Below are positions 33,801-44,894 of a stretch of 64,000 nt of DNA, piece after piece; position 1 is the first letter of the stretch; every line of letters starts with the position of its first letter. A model generated the notes under the pieces. The model was not told the DNA's origin, did not search any database, and was given only the letters and a program-made list of their open reading frames with translations. Both the position numbers and the translations under genes were made by a program. The stretch lies in contig MU832072.1 of NCBI GenBank assembly GCA_029204225.1, positions 24,575-88,574 of the forward strand, read 5' to 3'. The DNA comes from Diphasiastrum complanatum (taxonomy: Eukaryota; Streptophyta; Lycopodiopsida; Lycopodiales; Lycopodiaceae).

Positions 33801-36800
33801 TTATTCCATCCACTGAAACCTGCAGCCTCGACGTTCCAATCCATTAATCGCATTCCACGACAAAAAAGGCCTCAAATACGATGATAGCTTCACTTTCTTC
33901 AAGCTCCCGCAGTGCAAGAGTGTAGCTGCAATATTGCACTCATTCAATATTACGATTTGCACATGGACAAGCTTCAACTTCTCGATGTAATTCATCTTCC
34001 CGATACTCTTTAATCCCGCATTAGTCACCGCACAATAGGATAGATTTATCTGCAAGGGCACCCACTTATTCACGTCAACAAAAGTGAAATGCTGATAGAT
34101 AGATAGCAAACCAAATAGCCATCAGCAAAAGCAAAATTATAAGGCAGATCAAGTATAGATAGATAGACAGCAGCACAAGTTTAAGCAGCTGATTAGACAC
34201 CCCCCATTTCAACAGGTAAAACTGGCGACAATTCGCATTTTTTGCATGGAATGTAGCTGCTTATAATTTGAAGCCTTGAACCTTGCGGAGGTTTACGCAA
34301 AATTGACTGATGGCTAGAACGCCATCGTCGTCAATACCAGTACAACGCTTTATTTCCAACTTGACGAGACGCGTACATCCGGCGGCAACATATGAAATCC
34401 CGGCTGATGAAATAAGTGCACATCCTCGTAATTCCAGTTGTTCCAATTCTCCCAATAGCGAGATAGACTGCATAGCTCTATCAGTGATATTCATACAATA
34501 AGAAAGATTCAGAACTCTCAGCTCCTTGCAGCCTTTACATAGTGCAGCAACTCCAAAATCACCAATTCCCCAAGATCTGGTATCAAAAAGGACATATAAA
34601 TTTCCTGAACTAGCTGCAGTTATGCAATGGTTGGTCGAGGCACTTCAATGATTTTTCAAACCAAATTTTCTGTGCTTTATAGAAAGGCGTCAAAAAGGAA
34701 AAGCAAATTCACAACTGTTAACTATTAACATGTGACATCAGTTTGAAGTGCACCTATAAAGATCAACTTCTCGTAGACTGTAACAGTTTGCACCAAGTTG
34801 TGCAAGGCCTCTATCGGAAATATTTTGGCATAAGCCAATTCTTAGACTTGTGAGCTTTGTGCAGTGCAACAATGACATCAAGCCTGCACAAATTTATGAT
34901 AAACATTATAATTAACGATCAATTTGTAAAAGGTACGGCAAGGGTTCTCAAATCTCAATGCATGTGAAATTTTGAGATAACTGTGAAATTAGAACCTTTG
35001 TCATTGATATCACATTCGGTAAGGTCTATTTCCTGTAAATGTGGACACCCCTGGCCGAGAAAGGCCAGACCAGTCTCACTTATCAGGTTACAAGCCTCCA
35101 TCTTCAGACTGACAAGGCCTTTACAACAGGCTCCGATTGAAAACAGCGTATGGTCAGAGAGTTGTCGGCAGCACGTGAGATCAATCGCCTGGAGTGATCT
35201 CGCGCAACCTCTCGTAATGGCAGCAATTCCGAGGTCGTCAACCCCCTTGCATTTGCTCAAGCTTAAGCCTTTCAGCTTATTACAACCGTTTCCTAAAAAG
35301 CATAACCCATTTCTCGAAACTTCGCATCCGTCTAACTTGATAAACTGAAGGTAGTCGAACATGTGGAATGTTGCAAGTACCTTTGCTGTCATCTTTCACA
35401 ACAAGGCGAAAACGTAAGCAAAACGTCGGTGAAGCGAGAGATATTTTACTGATAAGATAACAGCATGCTAGCAAAGCTCAGTAGGTAGAGATATATTCAG
35501 TCCAGAGCTTCGAACTTTTTACATTCCACTAAATAAAGCAAGCAGAGACGAGGGTAACAGTTCACGAGAAACTCTCTATGTGGTTGCGTTATTGTTCTCG
35601 TTTTAAAGTTATTTGTGCTCCCGGTGAACAGTATGAAATTTAAACTGATTACAGAAAGTGTCAGTACTGTAAAACACTAATTAAATAAGCTATTTGTAAC
35701 AAGTTTAGTATGGGTTTATGCTAATTACATAAAGTCTTAGTACCTGCAAACATTAACAAAGCTATTTGCACAGAGATTTATTCTCGGTGAGAAATATGAA
35801 ATTTGACCTAATTATAGAAAGTAGTCGTACCGCCATATTTTGAGCTATCTATTTGTAGAAAGTTTATACCGGTGAACAATATGATAGCATGAGCTGCTGA
35901 AGCGATGATCCAGTGGAAAGATTCGACAATCCAACATCACTCACATTTGGGCACCTGGACAAATCAAGTTTCTAAAGAAACGAGAACATAATCCAACCAT
36001 AGCTTTAGTCAATATGCGATCGCTTGTAGTAAGGACTAAACTCAATGCAACGCGTATCTTCTGCTAGACAATGAGTGGTCTTACCAACAACATCTTGCAG
36101 CCAGCACGCAGATAGTCCAGGCCTCTATCACTTATGTTGTTGCAAGAAACGAGATGAAGATTTTCGAGATAGCTCAGAGATGCGACAGCTGCTAGACCTT
36201 CGTCAGTGACCTGGAGGACCGGCAAAATGATTGCGTCAGTCGGGGGGGGAGAGAGAGAGTGAGAGAGCGACAGAGAACAATGGGGGGCAGAGAGAGAGAG
36301 AGAGAGAGAGAGAGACCACGGTGTAAGAGACGTCTAGAGTGTGAAGCTGCTTGCAATTGGCAGCCAGACTGACTATGGCAATATCTGAGATACCCAGGCA
36401 CCCTCTTAAGTTCAGAAGAGAGAGTTTCTTGCAACGAGCACCCAAGTAGACTAAAGCCGTATCTGATATCTCATAGCATCCTATCAGCTTCAAACACTGA
36501 AGGTTACTGAGCTGCGAAAGAGCTACAACCCCGAAATCTCTCACACTGGAGCAGTAACTAAGGTCTACGTCCCATAAACGGACGCATTTTCGAGCTATGA
36601 TATCAAGGGCGGCGTCGCTGAAGCCTCTAGTCCTGGTTAGGTTGATAGATAGCAGACGAGCACCCAGGTATTCGGCAGTAAATGCTATACATTGGTCGTT
36701 AATCTGGACACAGGAAGATAGATCCAGATACATAATATTAGGATATCGCTCCAGAATTTTGGTAAGCAATGTAGCATTTGAGAGTCTTATACCGGTCCTG

Positions 36801-36919
36801 CTAATTGCTTCTAGTCGATAGAAGTGTCGACACACTAGGCGCCAGGCCTGCTTATCATACTTGTCCTTCACATGTTGAAAAATGTTGAGTAGGACGTCGT
36901 GATCATCCATTTGCTGCAA
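33801..36919 (-). CDS. F-box/leucine-rich-repeat protein, FBL3-like
   Basis: Seven exons joined by GT-AG introns with consistent phase: 36919-36317, 36210-36085, 35971-35870, 35392-34996, 34883-34754, 34576-34282 and 34049-33801, about 633 codons ending TAA. The N-terminus is an F-box (DVLLNIFQHVKDKYDKQAWR, residues about 7-27). The rest is a run of about 18-20 cysteine-type LRRs of about 26 residues (NLRGCLGISD, LSKCKGVDDLG, LTCCRQLSDHT). Such proteins are substrate receptors of SCF ubiquitin ligases, with the F-box binding SKP1/ASK and the LRR arc the target. Order and length resemble Arabidopsis FBL3; the ligand is unknown. The start could be the second methionine (MDDHD), three residues in. 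The exon 1 donor is uncertain by one codon (36,317 or 36,320). No defect is seen, so this is probably a working gene. Confidence 0.85.
36211..36316 (-). repeat. CT microsatellite filling intron 1 of the F-box gene
   Basis: The 106-bp intron starts GTCTCTCTCT; the CT tract (36,291-36,316) runs directly into the splice donor. A second CT and C-rich stretch follows (36,241-36,262), then the acceptor CCTCCAG at 36,211. Almost the whole intron is pyrimidine. Confidence 0.75.
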
Positions 36920-37739
36920 ATTCTATCTACAATTTGTTCACCATACAAGATCTGCAGCTCCTTTGATAGCGAAGCAGTGAATCATTTGAAAGAAGGAGGC
37001 CAGACTCAAATTCATGAAGCACAGAAGATGAGGGAATCAATAAAATAGAAAGAGATGCCGCAGAGGTAAGATAAGAAGAGCAATTCACATTGTCGCATCT
37101 GTGATTGATGATGCACTCCCTGCCAATACTGCTCTATCGATGTGTTTCTTTCGAAATATGGTGTATACGTTTTGCGAAATTTGACTGCAGGACTGCTTAT
37201 GGACAGATTTTGGGTTTTGTTCAATATCCAAGCACCTCTTTTCCGTAGCGATGACGGTTGGAAAGAGAGATGTTAGTGAATGTACTGTATTATGACCTGT
37301 ACATGCAAGAAGCATCATCAAACCTTGTATAAACCGTTGAAGCCAGCAAGAAATTCAATCTATGAAACCTTTTCTATAATATGCCCCTCTTTAAAAACAG
37401 TCCTAAAGTAGGTCTTTCTTATAATTGTTAGTATTATTATATTTATTTTTTGTTTTGTTGCTGTGTTGTAATGATATCCTAAAAGATTAGGTGTCTTTGA
37501 GCATGAAAATCATTCTTTTGATTCTCTAATACTAAATGTTTGTTTTTAGTTTCTCCTCACAATAGTGGTGAAGCTATAATTGTGAAGATTTGCTGAAAGA
37601 CAAGGTGTTAATATTGGTAAAGCTATTGTGATGATTTGCTAAAAGACAAGGTGTCAATCTCATGTGGCGACTTAGATTATTTTTGAGAGCACATTGGCAA
37701 GACTCGAGTTTCTATTCTATGTACTTGTTGCTTTTTGGA
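36920..37739. other. F-box gene upstream region; 48-bp tandem copy
   Basis: This stretch should contain the promoter and 5' leader of the F-box gene, but no convincing TATA box was picked out. At about 37,565-37,665 a unit of about 48 bp (GATTTGCTRAAAGACAAGGTGT) is present twice. No ORF with a recognisable product. Confidence 0.35.
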
Positions 37740-37989
37740 TCCAAGCAAGATCAAAGTCATTTGTACTTTGTTTTCAGTCTACAAGCCATACTATGTACTG
37801 TTCCACACGTGAGTGGGTTGTACTTTATGTTCGATTAATGATTAAAGGTTGCTCTTGATTGCTAGATGCTAATTTGTTGATCTAGATCTCAAAATCTAGT
37901 GTCGAGTTTGCATTGTTTTTATGATCAATCAATCAATCACTCTTCTCACGGCATGCACCCATTCAAGGTCCAAGTACTATACTTTCATA
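37740..37989 (+). repeat. Copia LTR end fragment
   Basis: The stretch ends AAGTACTATACTTTCA, the inverted form of the A-family LTR start (TGAAAGTACTGTACTTT), and contains a CACACGTGAG word. It meets the CACTA transposase frame at 37,990, so it looks like an LTR end inserted in or joined to that relic. Left border unclear. Confidence 0.4.
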
Positions 37990-39130
37990 GAAGAGATTAT
38001 CAATATTTCATGAACTTCCACATTGGGAGAAATTGTTGATAAACCATCTTTTGGACCCAATGCACATATTCAAGAATGTAGGGGGCACAATTTGGGAGCA
38101 CTTGACCACTGCCAAAGATTAAAAAGCGACACGAGACAACTTAAAAGAAATAGAAAAGATGGCCGATTTATGTCCACAAATGGTTCAAAATTCAATTGTC
38201 CTCCCAAAGGCTCCATGGATCTTCTCGAGGAGAGAAGAGAGGATTGTAAAGAAGGCAATAGTCTCATTTCGAACTCCAACAGGACACATGCTATGCCTAA
38301 AGGGTGCCTTCACAAGGGACAACAAGCTAAGTGGACTAAAGTCTCATGATTGGCATAAATTTTTACAAGTTGGCATGTTTTTGACATTGGCTAGATCTCA
38401 TGAATATTACAATTTATAGCATGTTTTGTCTCATGATCTCATTGCACATATATGTATCTCAATAATCATATTGGTTTTATGTATGCAGTTTGTGCTTCCC
38501 TTGGTGCTGAGAGGGTTTTTGATGGAGGAGCTAAGGAGTGCAATCTACAAACTCAGTGATTTGTTGAGGTATGATCAATGTGAATCACATTATTTTTTCT
38601 TGAGATGATGATCTAACTAATGCATATAATATTGTTGTTTACTTTTCTTATAAAGATATATTTCATCCAAGGAGATACCGCTAGTATCCAATGAGACAGC
38701 AAAACAAAGCTCCATCGAGGCAATGTGTTTGATCAAGATCAAGCACTTTTCCACATCCATTCTCACCATTCAAATGCATCTCATTGTGATTTGGCGGATG
38801 AGGTGGCCATTGTTCGTATATCATCTACTTTTGTCAACTGCCTATTTTTAGTCCATCCTAGACTACTGGTAAAATTGTGGTTACGACATTCTCTCATTGA
38901 TCCATATTATCAATACAAGCATTGTCCATAGCCAATGGATGTTTTTCTTGGAACGATTCATGAAAACCTTGAAAGGCTTTGTAAGACAAAGACCAAGGCC
39001 TGAGGGTAGCATGGCGGAAGGGTGACTAGTGCAAGAATCCATGGTTTATATCACAGAGTTCCTTGCTCATAGTGATCCTTTGATTCCTCATCTCTGGGAT
39101 AATAAGGATGATGATGAGCGTGTGCCAAAT
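37990..39130 (+). pseudogene. CACTA TNP2 transposase relic
   Basis: Codons in order: IFHELPHWEKLLINH, MHIFKNVGGTIWEHL, TGHMLCLKGAFTRDNKLSGL then KSHDWHKFLQ, an intron (GT at about 38,370, AG before 38,489), LPLVLRGFLMEELRSAIYKL, a second intron, LIKIKHF, a third intron, and from 38,932 WMFFLERFMKTLKGFVRQRP and VYITEFLAHSD. This is the pfam Transposase_21 plus DUF4218 order of plant CACTA transposases. Stops occur (for example at the TGA after SMAEG, about 39,023, and after the WEHL block near 38,121), so it is inactive. The N-terminal part is missing. No TIR was identified on either side. Confidence 0.75.
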
Positions 39131-39968
39131 TTTACATTCCATGCTAAAACCAGAAAAATATAATCGAATCATCAAACAACCACAAAATGGTTCACAAAAT
39201 TTATTCATCCAAATTAAAGGTGAAACACCTACTTGAATGATGATCAATTTACCGAAAACCAACTGGTTGTCGACCTCTTGATTCCACAGCAAATCTGCTC
39301 ACACATTGCCACTCCAACGTCTCGATTGGTGGCACTGATACCAATAAAACGTCCCCCAGGACTCCAAACTGAGATAGAGCATCTAGAATACCAAGGGAGA
39401 ATATAGTAGATGAAACCGTCCCAACAAAACCTAGATCCCATACCAATCTAGCCCCTTAGCAATCCAGAAGATAGGCAAACCACAAGAAAAGTGCTTCATA
39501 GTCTGACAACCCATGCACTGAATACACATGGAAGCACTCTAACTGACCATGCCAATCTCCCATGCATGTCCACTACATGTAAGTACCCCTAATCCATAGT
39601 AGCTAGGACCTATGCAATAGAACAGTGCATGTACATCCTATCCCATACTAGGATGCAACACACATGCTAATACCGCATGCTGGTAGTCACCTAATCCCAT
39701 GGTCCTACTCAACTACTATCCAGATTAGGCCCAGTCCCTACGTCCAAGGCACTCCCTAATGGTCCAAACCCCCATTAGGGCCATGACATTATGGAGTATT
39801 TTATTGAGAGACAGGGTGATCCACGCCGTTTTCCTTGTATAATGATTCCTAGTAAGCACTTTGTGGATTGTCAATGAAATGGGAAACCAGAAAAATTGGC
39901 TATGAGGAATTAGAATGGAATGTTCTATGCTAAAGAGGTCCATGCATGCCATTTGCAAGTGTTACTGC
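39131..39968. other. No gene; possible minus-strand primer site
   Basis: The minus strand reads TTTTATTGGTATCAGTGCC at about 39,350-39,332, close to an LTR end plus tRNA-Met primer site, so 39,345 upward could be an old LTR. The CATGCATG-rich text at 39,480-39,730 fits nothing known to me. Confidence 0.25.
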
Positions 39969-40285
39969 TTACAGGTCTTCTGTTTAGTTTGTTTGCTTTG
40001 TAATTGAAGCTAGGAAAACTATAAATGGAATTAGGCATGCAAAATGAAATTGAAAAGGAATACCAGTATGAGGGTAATGCAAATGCTCATAGAATTCTAT
40101 TTTTCATGTGAGCTTTGGGAATGAGGCTAGCAAGGCTGTAAATAGCAGTAAGTTTGCATGCTAACTTTTATCCATGCAAGGCTATTTGCCAACAGTTTAT
40201 TGCTCACAGTTATTTCTCTATGCTTGTAAAGCTTTGTGAATGAAGCATGCAAGAGATGTGAATAGAAGTGTTGACGTAAAACAAG
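39969..40285. repeat. Degenerate tandem repeat, about 115 bp x 3
   Basis: Three diverged units begin near 39,975, 40,090 and 40,210. Each has TTTGKGAATGAAGC-like text followed by a GCATGCAAG or CTAGCAAGG word and TRTAAATRGAA. It stands immediately before the methylase exon. Confidence 0.45.
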
Positions 40286-40318
40286 AATGAAGAACAACTG
40301 TAATTGAATGTATTTAGT

Positions 40319-41106
40319 ACTTTGGATTGCCGATATACCATATGGATTTCAGATGAAGGAATCATTAAATGATGATTCTCCTTTCAAACTCACTGAAATC
40401 CATAGTTTCATGCAATGGTTTCTTGAAATCACAACATCTTCTATTTGGAGAGTTGTTATTTTTCATTCCTCTTGGCAATCAGCTTCAATACATAAAGCTT
40501 TATTAACTTTCTGTAATGCAAGAATTGAAAATACTGTGTGGTAATTCTTTAAGTTCGTGAATTATTAATTCGTATTTTAATTCAAAGTTTTATTCTAAAT
40601 TTAGTATAAGCAACAATGTTAACTTAAACAGTTTAAATTTTTTTAGTTATTTTAACTGTAATGTTTCTTTTCAGGTACAAGCCCAATGTCAGAAACTCGG
40701 GAGGAGTGCGACTTTGCAATGAAATAGAATATATAACCATTGGTTATTATTCTTTGGATGGCAAGCGCTCGATGCTTCATTACAACACCTCCGGACTGAC
40801 AAGTTTTGACAACTTGTTCCAATATCCAGCCGTGACAAAAAAAATTTAAAAATCCAATGACGAGTTCCGTGGCCACAACAATTAATTAATCATTTAATGG
40901 ATATTTTTTCTCACCTAGCTGATTGGGTTTTGGACTTATTTAGCAGTAGCGGCACTATGAGCGCACGTGCTGTTCAGAAAGGCAGGCATGTTGCTGCAAT
41001 AGATTTAGATTCCAATCTAGTTGATTTTGTAAAAATGAGAATGAAATCTGATTCGGTTTTTCCAGGTGAACTGGCTGAAAGAGTTCAGACAACGAGGACT
41101 CAGTAA
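40319..41106 (+). pseudogene. DNA methylase domain, N4/N6 type, spliced and frame-broken
   Basis: Exon 40,319-40,542 (acceptor TTTAG, donor GTAATT) carries the catalytic motif IV-like WIADIPYGF, where DPPY is usual. The next exon starts at 40,675 after TTTTCAG and joins in phase to give W-YKPNVRNSGGVRLCNE, then an FDNLFQYPAVTKK block. From 40,864 a second frame gives LINHLMDIFSHLADWVLDLF then SSSGTMSARAVQKGRH, the SAM-binding motif I (usually DLFSGSGTT). Order IV then I is the permuted (beta) class of DNA adenine-N6/cytosine-N4 methylases. The two frames do not join: the first ends at TAA just after an A8 run (40,837-40,844). Possible further coding (EFADVLVEDYNVV) lies at about 41,170-41,240. 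No upstream exon was found. A gene with an unrecognised small intron is the alternative to a pseudogene. Confidence 0.65.
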
Positions 41107-41249
41107 TTTCCTTGTCCAAATAACCCCAACCTCCTGCTAGCGGGAAAGTGGGTGATACAGGGGAGTTTGCTGATGTCCTAGTTGAGGACTATAATGTGGT
41201 TACAGTTGTCGACGAAATTGTGGAAGAGGTGCCAGTTGGAAATAATTTT

Positions 41250-44200
41250 ATTTGCAATAATTTAATGTTTAGATATATGTAAAGATTTAAAAACTAATTA
41301 AAATTTTTGTCATAATTTAAAAAAATATTTTTCTTGATGCAAGAATTGTAGTTTAAAAAACTTTTAAAATTTAAAAAAAAATTAAAACTTTTGTTTAAAA
41401 TAAGCAAAAAGTTTTATTTTAGTTATTCTAGTGGTTGTGTGTCTAATGATTTTATTTTGAATAGTATTATTATTTCATATAAGCTAATTTGCAGTTATTA
41501 ATAAAAATCTATAAGCAAAATTTTAGTAGGTTGATTAATTTTCTTGCAAAATACAACATTTTTTTAGCATTACAATATCTTTATTTGAAGCATTTTAAAT
41601 ATGGGTATGTTTTGAAAAAAAAAAAACTAGGTCTCCATGTCATTTCTCTTTTTTTTGTCATCGTGTTTTGTCGGAAAAGTGTCCATAGTTTGCATTTCAA
41701 CCTTGGGGATCCAACTCTATTTCGACCTTGTAATTTTGTTTCAATTCAACCTTGTAATCTAGATTTGATTTGATTTGACCAAAGATATAATTTATTTTGA
41801 CCTAGTATTTTGACCGAGTATTTTTTATCTGACCTTGGAGTCTAATTTATTTTGATCTTGGATTTGACTCTGATCCATTTCAAGTTTGAAGGACTAATTT
41901 TATTTCAAAATTTTTATCAAAGTTTTGTAGACTAGTCTATTTATAAATATGTACAAGTATTTGCAACAAGTCCACATTACTTTTGATGTTATCAGATATA
42001 AAAATCCAACAAGTAGTTATACTAAAATTAAAATTATATCACTCTCGATTTTGTTAGATGAGTTAGGAAGGATAATAAACAATTTGTCATTCTCCTATTA
42101 AAGGAGCCACAACCTCCTACGGTTAGGAAGATTGGCAACACAAAAAATTTGTCACATGTTTTAGTTCAAGGCTACAACGTTTTGATATAAAAAGCTAAAA
42201 CAAAGGAGGCAACAACTATACTTGCTAATGCTCTTGTTGAAAAAGAGAAAGAGCCAAATGATGGTGATTTTTGGATTGCATGGTTTATATTTCTCTTTGT
42301 GTTGGCTTACACATATTAATGCTTGTTGAATATAATTTGCAAGGTATAGAATTTCATAGACTTCAAAATATAAAATCAAAACCAATAAAAGAATCATTTA
42401 TGAAAAAAAAAACATAGATGTAAGATCAGTCACAATTATGTTTTTGATGATCATTAGGATGATTGGCTTGCACATGAAACTGTGAATGCATGTAAACATG
42501 TTGCCCTAATTCTTTAGTAGTGCATTCACATCTTGGATATGTTGTGGAATCAAGAATCAACAACAATAGAATTTAGTAGCTTTTGCTCTTTTCTTTTAAT
42601 GAAACATTGCTCTTAATAAGGGATGCATCAACACCGTAGAGTGTTTCATGTACTTCTTGATATGCATGTTCCATTTGCATTTTTCTCATTGTGAAGTATG
42701 ACAAAGTTGATTGTGAATTAAGGTCCCTTGTCCTTGACAACTTTTTAGTGCCAAAAATATCTTCTTTATCATAGAAAAACATTTATGTATAATTTTCTCA
42801 CAAATTGAATCTATTCCTGCCCTTTCACTCACACCCACGACTAAATAAGAGTTGAGAAAAAGAAACAAATTTGGCTACTGTTTTGTAGCTCGAAATGCTT
42901 AGTTAACTAAAGTAATCAAGAACAAAAGGTTTTTTTTTTTTTTAAGGGGGGGAGTGGGGGGGTGTCAACTTTGTGGAATTGAGAATTGAGCGAGTAGTAC
43001 AGGCTACTTAATCTTAATAAGTATGTACATATGGCATGTAATGGTTTGCATACATATGTTAAATGATGTATATGTCACCCCTTCATGCTGTAGAAATGGT
43101 ATAAGTGCCAAATATGGTACACTATAAGTAGCATCCAAGAGGGTGCTCGAAAAACAAATAAGCCAAATTTTGTTAGATTCAACATTTCACCTCTTTGTTT
43201 TAGATTTGTAGGTAACCATTTATGGATTTGGCTAACTTTAAGTCTGATAAAAAAATCTAATTGCTGATAAATATTATGTAAGTGTATTTTTTGCAAAATG
43301 TAAACGAAAAGTTTATTAAGTAGTAGCTTCCATATTCAATCCATAGAATTAAGTTTAAATTTACGTTGCACAATGCAAGTTCCCTCTAGAAGTTTGAGGA
43401 CTCCTAAGGTGAGGATTCAAATTTCAGGAATGCTGACGAGTGTGAGATTCCAAGAGCAAGCCATTTTGGGGAACTGGTCCCCATTTCATTTTTCATGTGT
43501 TTTGTTTTCCTAGCCCTAGGGCCCTGTTTTGAGAATAATTTTCCATTCACTTGGGTACTCACCAGAATCTTCGGAAACGCGAGATAGATGCTTGTGACTC
43601 GTGAGAGACCTGGAGCGGCTGTGCCGGTGTGCAGCTACGAGGGAGGGAGGGACCCCGGACGACGATGTCGTCCCCCGTCGTCTATTCAATGTCAGAATGC
43701 CTGAGATCTGCGCTACGAACCAAAACTATACACTACATAATACCTTGTAGTTTACCACTCTTGAACCTGCCACATCTGACTTTGTACTTTTGCACCCGTC
43801 TCGTAATAAATAAGATTTCACCGATTGGCGGAGTAGCGCGTTCGGACGCGTGCCAACTTCACAGCAAGGGATGGCAATAGCCAGTGCGACCGTGCGTACC
43901 GTTAGCTTTCTCAGCATGCTTCGGTTTGGGTTCCTTGGCTTCCTTAAAGAATGCAATTAAGACTCAAGAGTGTTGCAGGCAACATCAGAATTATTGTTGA
44001 TACAATACTTACTGATGTGTTAGAACTTGTGTGAAATACTGCTGTTCGCCAGCAACAATGCAACAGCTTTTTCAGCGTTTTCGCACTTTTGCTACGAAAG
44101 TATATGGGCCAGTAGCTGTTCACCCTGTTCTTAGAAACGAACCTGGTATATTACAGCTTTAATAATACAAGTCACAACCCCTTACCTCTTTCCGTAGGAA

Positions 44201-44806
44201 CGAAAATATACCAGAATCGATATCCTGCAATACTGTACCCGTCAAATTCCAATTTCTTAGAACAGGATTCGACAACTCGCACGCGTATACACAAGTGCAA
44301 GATACTTTATGAGAGAGCCATGAGTGATGACTACCAGGAATAAACACTCATTCTTACAACTACTACACACATTCAGTTTGCCATATATGGTAGTCGTAAC
44401 TTCAAAGGAATGATGACATCCAGGTAGTGGCTTATGCACATAGATGATCTTTGAAAATTGATGATGTGCAAAACATAGAAGCAGATTGGATTGCGAATTC
44501 CACACACACTGCAATGATAGGGTTGGGCTCACACCCATCCAAGAGTGAATAATTATATATCATGGCAAGATGGTGCTATAACATATGTTTCCCTTTAGAT
44601 AGGTGCGATACCACCAGAGTCACTGGAGAGGCGTATTTAAAACAAATTGCTTTTGTGATGGCTTCATATTATAGCTGCAACATGCAAACACATTTTGACA
44701 TGATTTAAAAAAATTACTAGTAAATTTTCATTTTTTTGAGCATTTTGTGTTCCACTACACTCTTTCATAGCACAACTAGAGAAAGAGCTATTTGCGAGAA
44801 CGTTTA

Positions 44807-44807
<1 letters not shown>
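41250..44807. other. No recognisable gene
   Basis: AT-rich DNA. At 41,690-41,890 words like ATTTYGACCTTG recur loosely. A GC-rich patch (43,560-43,930) contains the inverted repeat GGACGAC/GTCGTCC at 43,657-43,673. ORFs in this range (for example 42,573-42,782 and 43,629-43,880) have no motif I know. Confidence 0.35.

Positions 44808-44892
<85 letters not shown>
44808..44892. repeat. (TG)n(GA)n compound microsatellite
   Basis: About 18 TG units (44,808-44,844) are followed directly by 24 GA units (44,845-44,892). Apparent ORFs across it on both strands are artefacts of the repeat. Confidence 0.95.

Positions 44893-44894
<2 letters not shown>

Noticed and set aside
34983-35348. 121-codon plus-strand ORF
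   Set aside because: It is antisense to exon 4 of the F-box gene, whose LRR frame is clearly coding.
43629-43956. GC-rich patch with ORFs on both strands
   Set aside because: The frames have no recognisable protein features, and the patch may simply be a CpG-rich repeat edge.
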